Source: Azolla pinnata (Eukaryota > Streptophyta > Polypodiopsida > Salviniales > Salviniaceae). From it: a stretch of 46,652 nucleotides of DNA. The stretch spans positions 6,193-52,844 of the forward strand of contig JBBBWG010026679.1 in assembly GCA_037176905.1 (NCBI GenBank). Direction: 5' to 3'. This document shows positions 23,224 to 36,641 of this stretch, piece by piece. Position 1 is the first letter of the stretch; each line of letters begins with the position of its first letter. The position numbers and the translations under genes were made by a program. Under the pieces are notes generated by a model that worked only from the letters and a program-made list of their open reading frames with translations, had not been told where the DNA came from and did no database searches.

Positions 23224-26200
23224 TCAATCTGAGCTTCCATGGCTTCCCTTTTGAGAAACTGAGCTGGCGTCCTGGAGGTATGAAGAGCTCCTATTGTCTA
23301 ACCACTCAACAATGTCTTTGAACACTTTCTCAATATTCTCATCAGGCTCACCAGAGGTAAGGCCATGCCACATGCCAGGATACAGCTTTATCTCCTTGTC
23401 AAAACTTAGGGCAGAGTAATACAGAGCTTTGCTGATCGACGGATCGGTCACTATGTCTGCCTCGCCATGGAGTACCAAGAAAGGGAGGGTAACCTGGAAC
23501 CATTATAAAATGTTCTACAAATAAGATGCAACAGGTATACAATACAAAGCGCACAAAAACGAAATTTCGGAAGTTGAAAACAGATGGTGGTCATGTCACA
23601 ATCTTATGCTGAAGTACATGGGTTTGTTCTTCTAAGTTTAAAACAATTGCCTGAGGTTTCTCTCTTGTGGCACAGACAATACAATATTACAAAGGTAAGC
23701 AGCGGCATGAGTTTCAGATTGCCAGCAAATTTTCAATGATATTCAAAATGTCTTGCCTCCAAATGTATCATCCATAAACAATTCTATACACCAAATACTG
23801 TGAAGTTGTAATTTTTTGTGCAGAATTGCTTAACTTTCTTTTTGAAACACCTTGACAAAGAGCTGATGCAAGCCATAGATTAGACTAAGTAAGGCAGTGA
23901 CAGATTAGCTATAAAACTAAAGATGTTGATTTGCATCTCACCTCGTCGAGCCTCTGTTCCAAATCCATGCTAACCTTGAGGATCTCCAGAGCTGTCTTAA
24001 TACGAGGCCGATCTTGATAAATAAAGGGATTTTGCCTAATCTGGTAACAGAAAAGCAAGAACTCAACCATGATACCTTGCCAAATGGAATACAGAAAGTA
24101 TTTGCATATATGTTGTTATATAAATAAATTGTATATGTGTTGTAACAATCTAATACCTCTTGTCTCTTCCTAGGGTCTTTGAATGAAAGCTCGATTACAT
24201 CTTTTGTTGGAACTATTTTCCATGTGGGGAATGCAGAGCTCAGCTTTATCAAAATTCCTTCGATAAGCGGATGTGTCTTCGACTCCTTGGATATCTATTA
24301 TCCACGGGAACACAGAAAAAGAAGGAATCAAGTTGGGTGATCCTCAAACCCTAAATTAATAATCTCCCAAAAGGGCTTCTCCTACAAAATAGAAGGAGAA
24401 GAAATATGTGATAATTGTACAAAAAAATATTGATGGGCCATTTCCTGGAAATTAGGGCTACAAACTCTTAAACACTACATTCCAAGATTCATGGCATTCC
24501 TTGTCAAAAATACATTCCTTGTCAACCTTAGAGAATAGGCTAACGCATTATTTGAAACTCTAAACCCTGATACTAGAGAATTGAGGGAACAAAACCAATG
24601 TAGAAATACAAACCAAACCTTGCACATCGGAGCAACTAGGACTGCACCATTCCAACTCATGGGTTCTCTGCGATGAACCAGAAGAGCTACTGCACCCCCC
24701 ATGGATTCGCCATAAAGAAATCTTGGGAGGCTCTTATACTCATCCAACTCTACAGAAGTACACTCAGAACGAAATCCTTCTATTAATTCCTCATTTTGCA
24801 ATGAATGGTTTTACGTTTCATGTTTTGAGGGGTTCATTGTAATGTTTTGGACATTGCAGAAGTAGTTTAGCTAAATTATCTGTAACAAAAGAAAAAGCTG
24901 ACAAACAAATGATCTATAACCTACTCCCCTTGATAAGTTTCACTATCATCTCTGTCCTTGAGCATTATACAAGTTGGGAAGTAAATTTTACCTCTAATTG
25001 TTCTGAAGTAGGAGACACAATCTGTAACAAGGTTATGAAAGCTTTGTATGTAACATCTCTGTCCTTCAGACCTGCCATGGCCCTCATAATCTATGCCAAA
25101 GACTGCATATCCCTCCTCTGCGAGCCTTGTACCAGTGCCTAGGCGGATAATATAGTTTTCCAGTCAGAAACACTCCTTTCTTTACCATTCTCCACCAATA
25201 TAATTACGATTTTTTCTGGATTTGATCGATTACCTCTCATGAAAATGCTACACTCCATTCCATAACCTGAATTTGGTTGGTTTTCCAACATGATCAAAAT
25301 AAGAAGCCATGAGAAGTGATTACGATTCAGGATGACATTACAACAGAGAATTTCTATGTACAACAGCAAACGTTACAAATAGAACCAAGCGCAATCTGAA
25401 TCTCATGCTTAGAAACACACAGGCTCCAATTTAATTTGTATATATAAAAAACCAACAGATGAAGAACTTTAGTTAATTACCATGGCAAAGAAAAACCAAA
25501 GCCTTGGTTTTGATCTTCGATGGCAACCATCTGCAAGTCAAGAGCTTTGCTCCCCTTGGGCTTAACACGAATTCCTGTATATTATAAAGTTTAGAATAAT
25601 GTTTCCATTACCAGATTTTGGGCCGGTATTATTGGGTTCAGGTTAAGACGCAATGAATCGATTAATTATAGAGCATTGTTGATGAGAAACACAGGATCAT
25701 CTGCGACGTACAAATATGAAGATATAATTTCACATCCGTTTTTTGGGGTATAATCAATGAGTTTCTGGATATGTAGGCCTAGGGTTAAGATTCGATGGAT
25801 CATTCAATAGAGAATCATTGATCAATCGCACACTAAAAGAAAAATCAGTTGACAACCGAACAGCTTGATATGTGGGGATACAGAAAGGAATTATTCAATC
25901 TGTCAACCTTATTCATACAGTACTTCAACAAAATTCATTGCAGACTGACTCGTTGCTAAATATCTCACTATTTTTAGGGCTTCAAATTGAGGCAAATATG
26001 ATCCATGATCAGCATATATAGCAGGAATTTCTATGAACGGTTGATTATTATGATTAATTATAATGGAATCACAAACATAGGGTTAGGTTTTCAGGTTCAG
26101 CGTTAATGAAGTGTGAATCGTGATGATGAGTGGCGAAGTTTCAGTCATGGCAAACATGTCATTGCAGATTCATGGAAGCTGAATATAGAAATATTTCAAT

Positions 26201-26513
26201 AAAATTACGAAGCACTTTGAATCAGAAAATAAAGCGGAGTTGCCTGGAACAATCGAGGAAAACCCCATCAGCGATACAATCAAGAGGATTGAGAAAGAAA
26301 GGAGAAGATAAATCAAAGAAAACCCAGTTAACGAAACAATCGCAGCGATTATCAGCAATGAAAGAAGAAGAAGAAGATCAATCAAATTATAAAGACCCAT
26401 TTAGTAATGCACTCAAGAAGAACCAAGAAGAATCAAGAAGAAGAAAAAGAAAGGAGCAGATAAATGTATGCAAAACATATTGATACCTCTTCATATTTGA
26501 TAGTGGAAGCCAT
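23224..26513 (-). CDS. Monoacylglycerol lipase-like alpha/beta hydrolase
   Basis: Eight exons (26513-26487, 25574-25481, 25266-25234, 25138-24992, 24779-24619, 24294-24157, 24040-23942, 23493-23224) give 322 residues, the usual size for plant MAGL proteins. The family hydrolyses monoacylglycerols or related esters, with close relatives acting on lysophospholipids or caffeoylshikimate. The fold signature reads MASTIKYEE, HGYGMECS (oxyanion region), GIDYEGHGRSEG, GESMGG with the nucleophile Ser126, HGEAD with Asp246 and YPGMWHG with His276, a complete catalytic triad. No signal peptide is seen, so it is probably cytosolic or membrane-associated. One border is weak: exon 5 is placed after AATAG at 24780 because this keeps frame, but the acceptor lacks a pyrimidine tract. 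Substrate cannot be told from sequence. Confidence 0.9.
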
Positions 26514-26589
26514 GGATTGATATCAGAATGAAAACAGATAGTAGCACAGACACAGCAAGCTGAAAGAAACAAAAAAAAGCTCTTTCTTT

Positions 26590-26590
26590 G

Positions 26591-26620
<30 letters not shown>
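26590..26620. repeat. (CTT)n microsatellite in the hydrolase 5' region
   Basis: About ten CTT units, reading GAA on the sense strand of the hydrolase gene about 80 bases upstream of its ATG; probably in the 5' UTR. Confidence 0.9.
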
Positions 26621-26621
<1 letters not shown>

Positions 26622-29600
26622 TCAAAGCAAATCTGTGTTCTTTTTATTGTGTGGAGAAGAGGCACAAAAATGCAGAAAACAAAACAAGAAACAGAGGAAA
26701 GCTCTCTCACGCCATAGCTTCGCACGTGCGGGCCAATTTGCACGGTTTCACCGCTTATGCAATTTTTCTTTTTGCTTCTTTAACAAATAGAAAATAAAAT
26801 GCAATTCAATTTGATTCGACTGAAAATATTGATTCTTTTTTGCTGATTCGACGCTAGACATTTTACAGAGATTTACCAATTCAACAAAGCGCAAAAACAA
26901 GAGATCGGAATAAAAAGATTTAGATCTCATAACTGAAATTCAGCAGCAAAAGTTCTAGAAAAAAGAAACAAAACTGAAATTACAACCGTAAACATATTGC
27001 ATCAAAAAATGCATTTGCTACGGTTGAAATTGGGATTAATCGAGTTATCTAATTATATGCATTTTACTAGCTATTTTTAGATATTATATCTACCACTGAT
27101 TGGAGATAATTTTTGCTTGCTATTTTAGATTTCATTTTCTTTTAGATTGTTTTTCTACTATAAATAACCATGTTTTTTTAATCTAGCAAATTCGTGATTA
27201 AACATCTCCAATTTACAGAAAAAGGATCATGTGAGTTTTTTTTTTTGCTTGAATTGATCAAGCCATTTTATATGTATGTACATATAAAAATGCTTGATCA
27301 GTTTATCATTAGTATAACTGAAAGCTTATTGTTAATTGTTAGTTCATCAACCGCTCAATTACAAAATAATAATGTTAATAATACTACTATTAGTGACTAA
27401 TAATCTGCCTCCATCCATTAGATTCCAAATAATTGGCTCCATGAATCTTTAATTGTTTATATCGTACATTTAAAAAAATCAGAATGAATGTCTACAGACT
27501 CTACACGGTATATAACATATATATATATCATATATGTGTCAAAACAATACATAAAATCAATATATAAGTAAATAAATGTGTATATCTTAGAAATTAAGAG
27601 AGTCACAAAATGCATAGTTAAAACAAATTAAAATGAGGCATAAAAACATATACATGAAAAAAGAAATAGTAAGTTATGAGTAATAGGCAATGGATAATGT
27701 GATAAAAAAAGAGGAAATTATCCTCTTTGCTCATGAGTAGAGTCTAAGAAAAAGGAATAAAAATAAGTACGGATGATGCGGATTCTAAGAAAAAGATAAG
27801 ATTCCGTTACTAAAATAAAATGTGTGTATATATATATATTTATTTATTTATTGATTGATTTTTTCCATTACTTCTTTCTTATTTGCTATATTTAATCCAT
27901 TTTGATATATCTCTTATTGAGATTGTCGTTTATTATAAGCAATTAAAATAATCATTTCTTCTTGTCGTGTATTTGTTTTAATTTTAAAAATAGAGTTTTG
28001 ACTTTATTGATCAAGTAGCAACCATCATCTACACTGAGAAATAGTAATGAGCATTTCATCGACTATACTGTGAATTTGAATGAATCGTTGCATTCATTGG
28101 ATCAATCAAGATATCGTTCATTACTTTGCATGCGTTTGTCTGTGTGCAAAGTTGATCTATTGAGCACGAGTCCGATGCCGGTTCAGTCCTAACTACGATT
28201 TTATTGATCCAACATCTCACTCCTTGCGTATTGGACCTTGACATTGTAGAGTTATCGATAGAGTTGGACTAGATACACCTCTATTGCTAGAGACACTAAT
28301 ATGTTATGCCTAGTTTAGGGTTCCTAGAGACTGATTAGTCATAAGCGATATAACGTAACGCTGGCCTAATTGAATACTCCATCCAACCACGAAGGACTGA
28401 AGTCTATTGACACAAAAAAAAAAGCGGATCAAAATTGATCAAAATCAATGATAAGAGGAGGCAAGGCCGAACCAGATTGCAAATAATGTACTAGAGTTTT
28501 CTCTTGTTTTTTTCTTTGCCATTGCTTTGTCGGCCAAAACACGTTAATTTTAGGCTTTGCCAAACAAGTATTTAATCACAAAAGCAAACTAGTACATGTT
28601 TACTATATTAAGACCTTAAGAAAAGTCACCTTGACCTAATGTTCTTTGTGTGTTTGGGATTTGAAGACATTTTGCCTACTATAAAGTAAAGATATAAGTT
28701 CATTCGCAAGAGTTTCACAACAGAGCATTTTATGAGATTAAAATTGGTGGACCCTAAACCCTAAACCTTATGAATTGTTTTGGTGTTCTTAGGACATTTC
28801 AACAGATTGTAGCAAAATAATTGACGTGATTCAATGAATTCTTTGACGCATTAGGTGGAACATCCCGAGAATTCACCCAATTTAGATACATGGCATCTAC
28901 TCATCAAATTGAGCTTATTTGTCACAATTGGGGTATATTAGGCAAGTTTGAGTGAGGTATTTCGACATATAAAACAAAGTGGGGTAAGACAATTTTTTTG
29001 AAACCTCATAAGGGTGCCCATGACGTTTTAGATTAAAGGTTTGATAATGGAAAACAAAAAAAGACTTAGCTAATTGTCTACAAAGAAGTGATAAACGAGC
29101 AATTAAGTGGGCTACAAAAAGAGCTTTAATATAAGCCCCATGCATTTTTCTCCAAGGGATAAATTTCTCAATTCAAGCTTGAATGTTATTGGTTGGTGTA
29201 CAATATATTTGTTTGGCTCAAAATTTCTTCCACAAGTTTGAACAAAATAAAAACAAATATGAAATTTAAATGATTGTGACTATGTTATTAGCTGTTGAGA
29301 TTGCGGTCGTGCCTTCCAAGATTGAGGTTAAGCCATGGACACAAACACCATGGTGCAGTTTACCAAGTGCCAAATCTCAATGACTTTGGACCAATTACTC
29401 AAATTAGTTAGTCAATTCTTAGGCTTGATTTACTAATCATGATGAAGAAACCTCTTATGGAGTCGATGCCATTTGTTTTCTAAACCTTACGAACATGCCT
29501 TTAGTATTATTAAAACCACAACCATCAACTAATAACTATAACGCAATTTTCTAGCCATAAGGTCAATAAATATGGGCTAGTTCATTAAGGAATATTGAAG

Positions 29601-30027
29601 GGTTATAAGCAATTGAACTGTCTTTGTTTAAGACCCAAACAATTAAAACCCCCAGGGGACTTATCTATAGAGTCATAATATGTGGGTAGAAACCATGAAT
29701 TTCGCATCTTGGCATCGGCCATTCCATGATAAAGACAAGTTTTTCTTGATCTTTGATACGCTTTATTGTGCTAGTTGAAGCCAGTGAAGAAGCTTTTCAT
29801 TACCTCATGTCGCAACTCCTATGTCGAGCGCGCTTTCTGCAAGTGGTAGCAAGAATGCATTGGTGACCATGGTTCATTCTAATTCCTAAGTATTGATTGT
29901 TCTCCCCAAAGAGACCTTGGAGCATTTCTACAATATCCATGTACATCAAGGTGGTTTTAGCTTAGCTCATCGTGGGGACATGGACTTCAGTGTTGGAATA
30001 AGATGATGTGATTAGGTCAATTTCACT
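26621..30027. other. Gene-poor AT-rich intergenic DNA, left of gap
   Basis: It is AT-rich with short TA runs (about 27510-27545 and 27825-27860) and a short telomere-like AAACCCTAAACC near 28752. I found no intact gene, tRNA or LTR. The region from about 28.0 to 30.0 kb has a composition suggesting old transposon debris, but only one segment resembles a known domain (29880-29960). Confidence 0.4.
29880..29960 (-). mobile_element. Possible Ty1/copia gag relic
   Basis: On the minus strand a short open stretch reads MDIVEMLQGLFGENNQ, which resembles the hydrophobic-MFGE motif of plant copia-type gag proteins. Flanking frames are broken by stops and no LTR, protease or reverse transcriptase was seen. 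This is a weak resemblance from memory. Confidence 0.2.
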
Positions 30028-30127
30028 NNNNNNNNNNNNNNNNNNNNNNNNNNNNNNNNNNNNNNNNNNNNNNNNNNNNNNNNNNNNNNNNNNNNNNNNN
30101 NNNNNNNNNNNNNNNNNNNNNNNNNNN
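30028..30127. other. Assembly gap (100 N)
   Basis: Exactly 100 N. This round number usually marks a scaffold join of unknown true length, so distances and linkage across it are uncertain. Confidence 0.95.
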
Positions 30128-31194
30128 TCATGAAAGACTACTTACAAATGAACTTCTGGTCCCTGTGCCTCACCTTCTCGGAAAAGCCAGGTGGGAGGGG
30201 ACGAGTTCTAATGGACCTTGGTTAAGCCTAGATTCTTACAGAAAGAAGAACTTCCCCAGATTTTCAGGAATTCGATTTTAAGTCTCGTGTTGCAAGGGGT
30301 GCTTGTCTCGGATGGGCCGATCCATGAATAACGATAAGAAGAAATACATACGGCTTTAAGTTCCAAATATACATAGATATGGATGTTACCAATGAAGATT
30401 TTTACTTAAGACCACCACCTTTCTTGATCTCTGCATAGATTATTGTCTTTAACAGTCTTTTTTATTGGCCGACGATCCAAAAGCTCCATGTGCATGTTAT
30501 TGGTACATGCGCAAGTGTACGTGATGGCTCTGCCTTCTGTTCGAGCTTAGTTCTTTGACTTCTATATCGTTACGCGCTTGCACGACGTATTAATTAATGC
30601 ATGAAGGCGAGGATTAGCGTGTTATCAAGAGCAGGAGCAAGTTACCAACTTACCATTGACTTTTCTGGTGGCTTCGCCATCGAAACGAGGGCTCAATGAT
30701 TTGCTGCTACTTGATCGGCACTGATTGATGATCATAGAATGGATCTCGCCTTCAAGCGCATTCCATCCCTATGCGGTTTTCAAGGCCGCTGAACCCACAG
30801 GCTCTATCTTGAAGTTCCGTTCGAGCTTTTTCGGCTTCTTGGGGATGTTGATTCAGTCAAGTGAGGCAAAAGTCAAGTGAAGCTTGCAAACGGCGCGCGA
30901 TCTGGGGAATCAGGACATGGGATCCAATCCGGTGTCGTAGTATTCTGGGCGCCCAAAACTTTAGGTACACTGGGGTAAACGCAACGTGATCTGACGAGTT
31001 TCTCAGCTCTCCACGTACGTACAGATCCCACTGCATTCCTTGCGCAAGCGGGCAATTCTAGCAGTGCAGTGCAGATCCCGCGACGCCTTCCGTTTGACCC
31101 GACGAATCGAGAGCAACGAAACGCGCGGGATCGGCGGAGCAGTCGAGCGTTTCCGGGAGCTCATTCCGGCCGATCCGCCAGCGGATCGGGGCCG
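30128..31194. other. Intergenic DNA, right of gap
   Basis: No gene is supported. On the minus strand an ATG at 30684 opens a short protein-like run (MAKPPEKSM) that ends at a strong donor, gtaagt, but no second exon was found before the gap. Confidence 0.3.
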
Positions 31195-31700
31195 AATCGT
31201 TCGGCGGAGTCGATCGCCGCGCGCGAATCGATCAAGCCATCCCGATCCGCTCGGGCGTTCCGACGGAATCGATCGATCGCAGCGCGCTCGAGTGAATCAA
31301 GCCATCCCGATTCCGCTCGATCGTTCGACGGAATCAATCGATCGGCGCGCTCGATTCAATTCAATCGAGCCGTCCTGATTCCGCTCGATCGCTCGACGGA
31401 ATCAATCGATCGCAGCGCTCGTTTCAATTCAATCGAGCCGTCCCGATCCGCTCGATCGCTCGACGGAATCAGTCGATCGCAACGCTCGTTTCAATTCAAT
31501 CGAGCCGTCCCGATCCGCTCGATCGCTCGACGGAATCAATCGATCGCAACGCTCAATTCAATCGAGCCGTCCGGATCCGCTCGATCGCCCGACGGAATCA
31601 ATCGGTCGCAGCGCTGAATTCAATCGAGCCGTCCCGATCCGCTCGAGGTCATTCGGCGAATCGATCGATTCGATCGCAGCGCTCAATTCAATCTGGAGAT
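31195..31700. repeat. GC-rich minisatellite upstream of TMN, 62-68 bp unit
   Basis: The anchor cgacggaatcaatcgatcg begins at 31261, 31326, 31394, 31461, 31528 and 31590, with a degenerate copy near 31654. Units contain gctcgatcgctcgacgg and tcaattcaatcgagccgtcc and are dense in TCGA and GATC palindromes. The array ends about 240 bases before the TMN start. ORFs rich in Ser/Arg that cross it are by-products. Confidence 0.95.
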
Positions 31701-31939
31701 CATCCCGAATCCAGTTGCTGATGAACTCTCTATTCCCAATTTGGAGAGGAGCTGGATTGAAGGGCCACATTTGTAATAAACGAGAACAAGGAGCCCCAAA
31801 GTAAGAAGTGAAATCTATGAAGTAAGAAATTCCAAAGGAATTAAAAACACACACAGACAGAGAGAGGAAAGAGAAGCAACAGAAGCAGGAAGCAGGAAGA
31901 AGGCAGCAGCAGCAGCCGCAGAAGAAAAGATTTCTGGCT

Positions 31940-34900
31940 ATGGCGATCCGAGCTCGCGCTTCGTCTCCTCCCTCCTCCTCTTCGTCGGCTCCCAGCCTGT
32001 TGCTGCTCGCCCTCGCCTTCCTCGCGTGCCTTCCCCCGCCTTCCCTCGCTTCCTCTTCCGACCACAGATACGCCAAAGGAGACCTCGTCCCCCTCTACGT
32101 CAACAAGATCGGCCCGTTTCAGAATCCCACGTATGTCTCTCCTGCTCTCCCACCCTCTCTTTGCACAGATCTGCTCTTCTCTGAAACCCTAAATCTGGAC
32201 GGGGTAAAGCCTTGGTCTGGCGTAGAATCTGTCGTGAAGGGAGCTTCGCGGAATGCTTCTGAACGATATTTTGCTGTTAAGTGCAACTCGCGTGCGTGAA
32301 TTCCTTGGCAATATGCATCTTGCTAATCTTCGAGCCATGCTTACCACAAAATGGCATTATGCCTTGCTGAAATCGTACCATATATTTGCCCTCTAGGAAG
32401 CACGTCTTGATCTTGTCGGAACTATGTTTCCGCAAGGAAATATTTGACTTTAGTTTGTATGATGGAGACGTACTCCTGTGTATCTTTGAGCAAGAACGTG
32501 TTTTGATCTGATGAGAACATATATATTTGATAAAAAAAAGACTCTGGATCTGGTAAGCTGCAGAATGCATTTTGGTTTACTCAGAAATTTGAACTGCAGG
32601 ATTTGTTTTGATCTGATCAGCAATATATTGTGATCTATTTACACACGTTCTCTTGTTCAAGTTAGTATTACACATATATCTCGCTAGGAGTTGCTTCTTG
32701 ATCTGATTAGAACTACATATGCATCTCGATCGGAGTTACTTCTTGATCTGGTTAAAGATTGTTGATCTGGTTAGAAATTATGCCTTGATCTGTTTACAAA
32801 TGTGTTGATCTGGTTAGAAATTATGCCTTGATCTGTTTTCAAATGTGTTGATCTGGTTAGAAATTATGCCTTGATCTGTTTACAAATGTGTTTCTTAGAA
32901 GCATTCTTGATCAGGTCAAAACTATCTATTTATAAACCGTCTTGAGCTGGCAAAAAATATGGATCGGGCTATGTTTTATCTTCCATTCCATCACATTGTG
33001 CAGATCTGAATCTATTATACTGTATACCTGCAGATTTATCTATCAGGAATTAGCTTAAAAAATTTCTTATAGATGTGTGTTTGAGCAGCATCAATGGAGC
33101 TAACAGAGCTTCCTTAGCTGTATACGGCGTGTTATCTTTGCAGTTCAAAGCAACATTATTTTTCAATGATTGAGTTACATGCTTCTAAAGCTAAGTTTCT
33201 GAGATTTTATTGATCTAAGTGCTTTTCCATCATTAGTAAAACTAATATGGCTCGCCATACTTCATAATTCGAGCTATTGTATTATAGCAGAATAATATGC
33301 ATATATTGTGGATGTGTCTTTCGCTTACTATGTGCTTTCTGTGTGTGTAATACGTTCATGAAATGGAGTATCCTATGTATACTTACGTGTAGACACTGTA
33401 TATGTGTATTTTCATATGTTATGTATGCTTATGTGTGTATTATATATGCTCTATATTTATGCTGTATATGTCTGTATCTGTCTATGATTTGTCCGTCTTT
33501 ATAGGCTTTTAATCAGCAATGAATTGTGTCAAATTTATTACCTAGGCAGTGAAGCTATCATACATTTCTGTGCTCCAAATAACCGTCGGGTTGATGTATC
33601 TTTGTTTGTTTGTCATGCAGCGAAACCTACAGATACTTCAACCTGCCTTTTTGCTCCCCTGGTATGTGAATATTTCTTATGTAATAGCATGTGCATGTTG
33701 CTTATTAATGTATTGGATTCAATTCTCAGTTATGTTATATGTCCTGGAAACTTAACTACTCCATGTCTCTATTCTGTAGATCAAGCAACAGACAAAAAAG
33801 AGGCTCTTGGAGAGCTACTCAATGGTGATCGAATGGTTCAATCAAACTATCAGTTGAATTTCAGAGAGGATAAGCAATTTGAGTCTATCTGTAAGAAAAC
33901 ACTCAACAAAGATGAAGTACACCAATTCCAGGATGCAGTGAAGCAAGACTACTATTTTCAGATGTATTATGATGACCTCCCTCTGTGGGGATTCGTTGGG
34001 AGAGTGGGTGAAACTGATATGAAGTACTATCTGTTTACGCACATCCTTTTTGAGGTTCTCTATAATGAAGATAGAGTTATAGAGATTAGTGTTGCGTCAG
34101 ATAAAAACCATGTTGTGGACATAACAGATGAAAAAGAGGTGGATGTGGAGTTTAAGTATTCGGTGAAGTGGAAGGAAACGAATAAGCCTTTTGAGAAGCG
34201 CATGGAAAAGTATTCAAAGTATTCTTTCTTGCCCCAACACCTGGAGATCCATTGGTTCTCTATAATCAATTCGTGTGTTACAGTACTTCTCCTTACCGGA
34301 TTCCTGGCCACAATTTTAATGCGAGTTTTGAAAAATGACTTCATCAAGTAAGCATGAAATGTGTCCTGGCAAATTTTGCACTCCATGGGATTTTTTATGA
34401 TTATTTTCGTATTATTGTAGAAAGCTTCAACTCTAAAATCTGACTATTTAGGTATACTCGTGATGATGAGGCTGTGGATGAACAAGAAGAAACTGGATGG
34501 AAGTATATTCATGGAGATGTTTTTAGATATCCTTCACACAAGTCATTGTTTTGTGCTGTGCTAGGAAGTGGCACTCAGCTGCTTGCTCTGTGAGTATTGG
34601 TTATGTCTTTTTCGAAAAAGTTCTCCACATTGATAGCATATAAATGTAAATTTGCAAGAACATCAGAATATACCCTTGGTGAGAAAAGCATCTGAAAGTT
34701 TGTCCCCCTAAGATGTAGTGTCTAATAAAAGCAAACTGGCTCTCATGCAATATTAAAAGAGATTCTGCAGCAAAATGAGTTTCTCTAAGATAGAAACCTA
34801 TTCAAGCGTACCTGAACAGAAGATTAGGCTTAGTTAGCATCCACCAGCTAAATGCATCCGTGTAAATGTACACTGAATAAGCATCACTAATAAAATTGAC

Positions 34901-36641
34901 AAATTGGATGGCTATAAAATATAGTCAATATACATTCTGATGGGAACATGAATCACCCCAGATAGATTATGCTTGGAACTTAAAATAATCAAAACATCCC
35001 AATTAGAATGCTGCGCATCCTAACTTGGTTGTTGCACTCAAAGTATTGTTATAAAAAATATGTAATTCAAGTCGGAAATACGAATCCTACCTGGGAATAG
35101 AATGTTTACACGAATGTGAACATGTAGGCAAATTTAACATCCTTTTTTTTTCATCCCTTTAATTTTATGTCTGTGGTTGTCTTAAGAGACTATTAAAACA
35201 TTGATTAATAAGTATACTTCTTTTACCCAAATCCAATATTAATATTCCTGAAATGCAAAGATTCTAAATGTTTTTAGTCTGTTGCCTATAATTGATCTTT
35301 CAACCTTACTGATGGTGTTCGTTTTTTCCTCTTCAGTACTATGTTTATCTTCATGTTAGCTCTAGTTGGTGTTTTCTATCCCTACAACCGTGGTGCACTC
35401 TATACAGCTCTTGTGGTCATCTATGCCCTTACGTCGGGAATTGCAGGATACAGTGCTGCTTCTTTTTATCGCCAGATCGAAGGAACCAACTGGGTCAGTA
35501 ATTGGTACCAAGGAGCTTTTTTTATTGCTCACCCTTTAACAATTTAGTGTAACATCACATTGGAATACATCTCAGCTTCCCAAATTTCATGCGGTTAACA
35601 TCTAGAAATGAATGATTTTGTACTGTGCGGTCATCATCTGTTCAATTTATTTCCTTCGCTGATGTGTGTTACTTCACCAGTCATATCGTCAATGCATCAC
35701 CTGTTTATCTCATTCAATAGTTGGCACATGGAGTTAGGGGAGGGAAGTAAAATCAGGGGTACTTTGGGATTCAAGAATGTGAGGATGCTTTGCTATTTTA
35801 CCTTACACATACAAATGGGTAATGTTTTTTGAGATGAATGTCTTTCCAGGTCCGCAATTTGCTTCTCACAGGGTGCTTATTTTGTGGTCCATTGTTCTTG
35901 ACATTCTGCTTCTTGAATAGTGTGGCCATTGCTTACAATTCTACAGCAGCTTTACCTTTCGGCACTATCATTGTGATTCTTCTTATATGGGCCTTGGTGA
36001 CATCGCCTCTTCTTGTTTTGGGAGGAATTGCTGGAAAGAATTCCAAAACTGAATTTCAAGCTCCTTGCCGCACAACAAAATTTCCTAGGGAAATTCCTGA
36101 GCTACCCTGGTACAGAGGAACAATACCTCAAATGGTTATGGCAGGATTTTTACCTTTCAGTGCAATCTATATCGAGCTGTACTACATCTTCGCAAGTGTT
36201 TGGGGCCATAAAGTGTACACCATCTATAGCATCCTTTTCATTGTGTTCATCATCCTGATAATTGTCACAGCATTTATCACGATCGCGTTAACGTATTTTC
36301 AACTGGCTGTCGAGGATCATCAATGGTGGTGGAGGTAACTATTTCCGTCTCTCTATCTGTTTCAGTTTTTATTACACTAGAATTCGAGCGGGATTATGTA
36401 ATGGGTGTTATAAATTTGCAGATCTGTTTTGTGCGGAGGCTCAACAGGCGTGTTTATCTTTGGCTATTGCTTTTATTACTACTTTGCGCGCTCGGACATG
36501 ACTGGTTTCATGCAAACATCCTTCTACTTTGGTTATATGGCCTGCATTTGCTTTGGTTTTTTCCTAATGCTTGGCTCAGTAGGTTTTAGAGCCTCACTCC
36601 TTTTTGTTCGCCACATATATCGATCGATCAAATGCGAGTGA
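31940..36641 (+). CDS. Transmembrane nine superfamily (TMN/EMP) protein
   Basis: Seven exons (31940-32130, 33621-33661, 33780-34347, 34452-34589, 35337-35493, 35850-36334, 36422-36641) give 599 residues, the normal family length. A hydrophobic signal peptide (about 18-37) precedes a lumenal domain with DHRYAKGDLVPLYVNKIGPF, FQMYYDDLPLWGFVG and IEISVASD. Nine membrane segments follow, including IINSCVTVLLLTGFLATIL, TMFIFMLALVGVFYPYNRGA, RNLLLTGCLFCGPLFL and the LPFSAIYIELYYIFASVWGH block. It matches Arabidopsis TMN2/TMN3. TMN proteins reside in Golgi/endosomal membranes. The C-terminal KCE fits the KXD/E Golgi-retention motif described for the plant EMP12 member. All splice sites are GT-AG and frame is kept. 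Intron 1 is 1.49 kb and carries a 43-bp triplication. Confidence 0.95.
32761..32889 (+). repeat. 43-bp triplication in TMN intron 1
   Basis: Three direct copies begin at 32761, 32804 and 32847 (gttgatctggttagaaatta ...). They differ by one or two bases. Looser ttgatctg motifs continue upstream from about 32600. Confidence 0.92.

Noticed and set aside
26130-26483. 117-codon Lys/Gln/Ser-rich plus-strand ORF
   Set aside because: It lies within intron 1 of the hydrolase gene and comes from an AAG-rich, partly duplicated stretch; no family resemblance.
31040-31617. Ser/Arg-rich ORFs of up to 182 codons resembling an SR protein
   Set aside because: They follow the 62-68 bp minisatellite exactly, and both forward frames are open only because the unit lacks stops.
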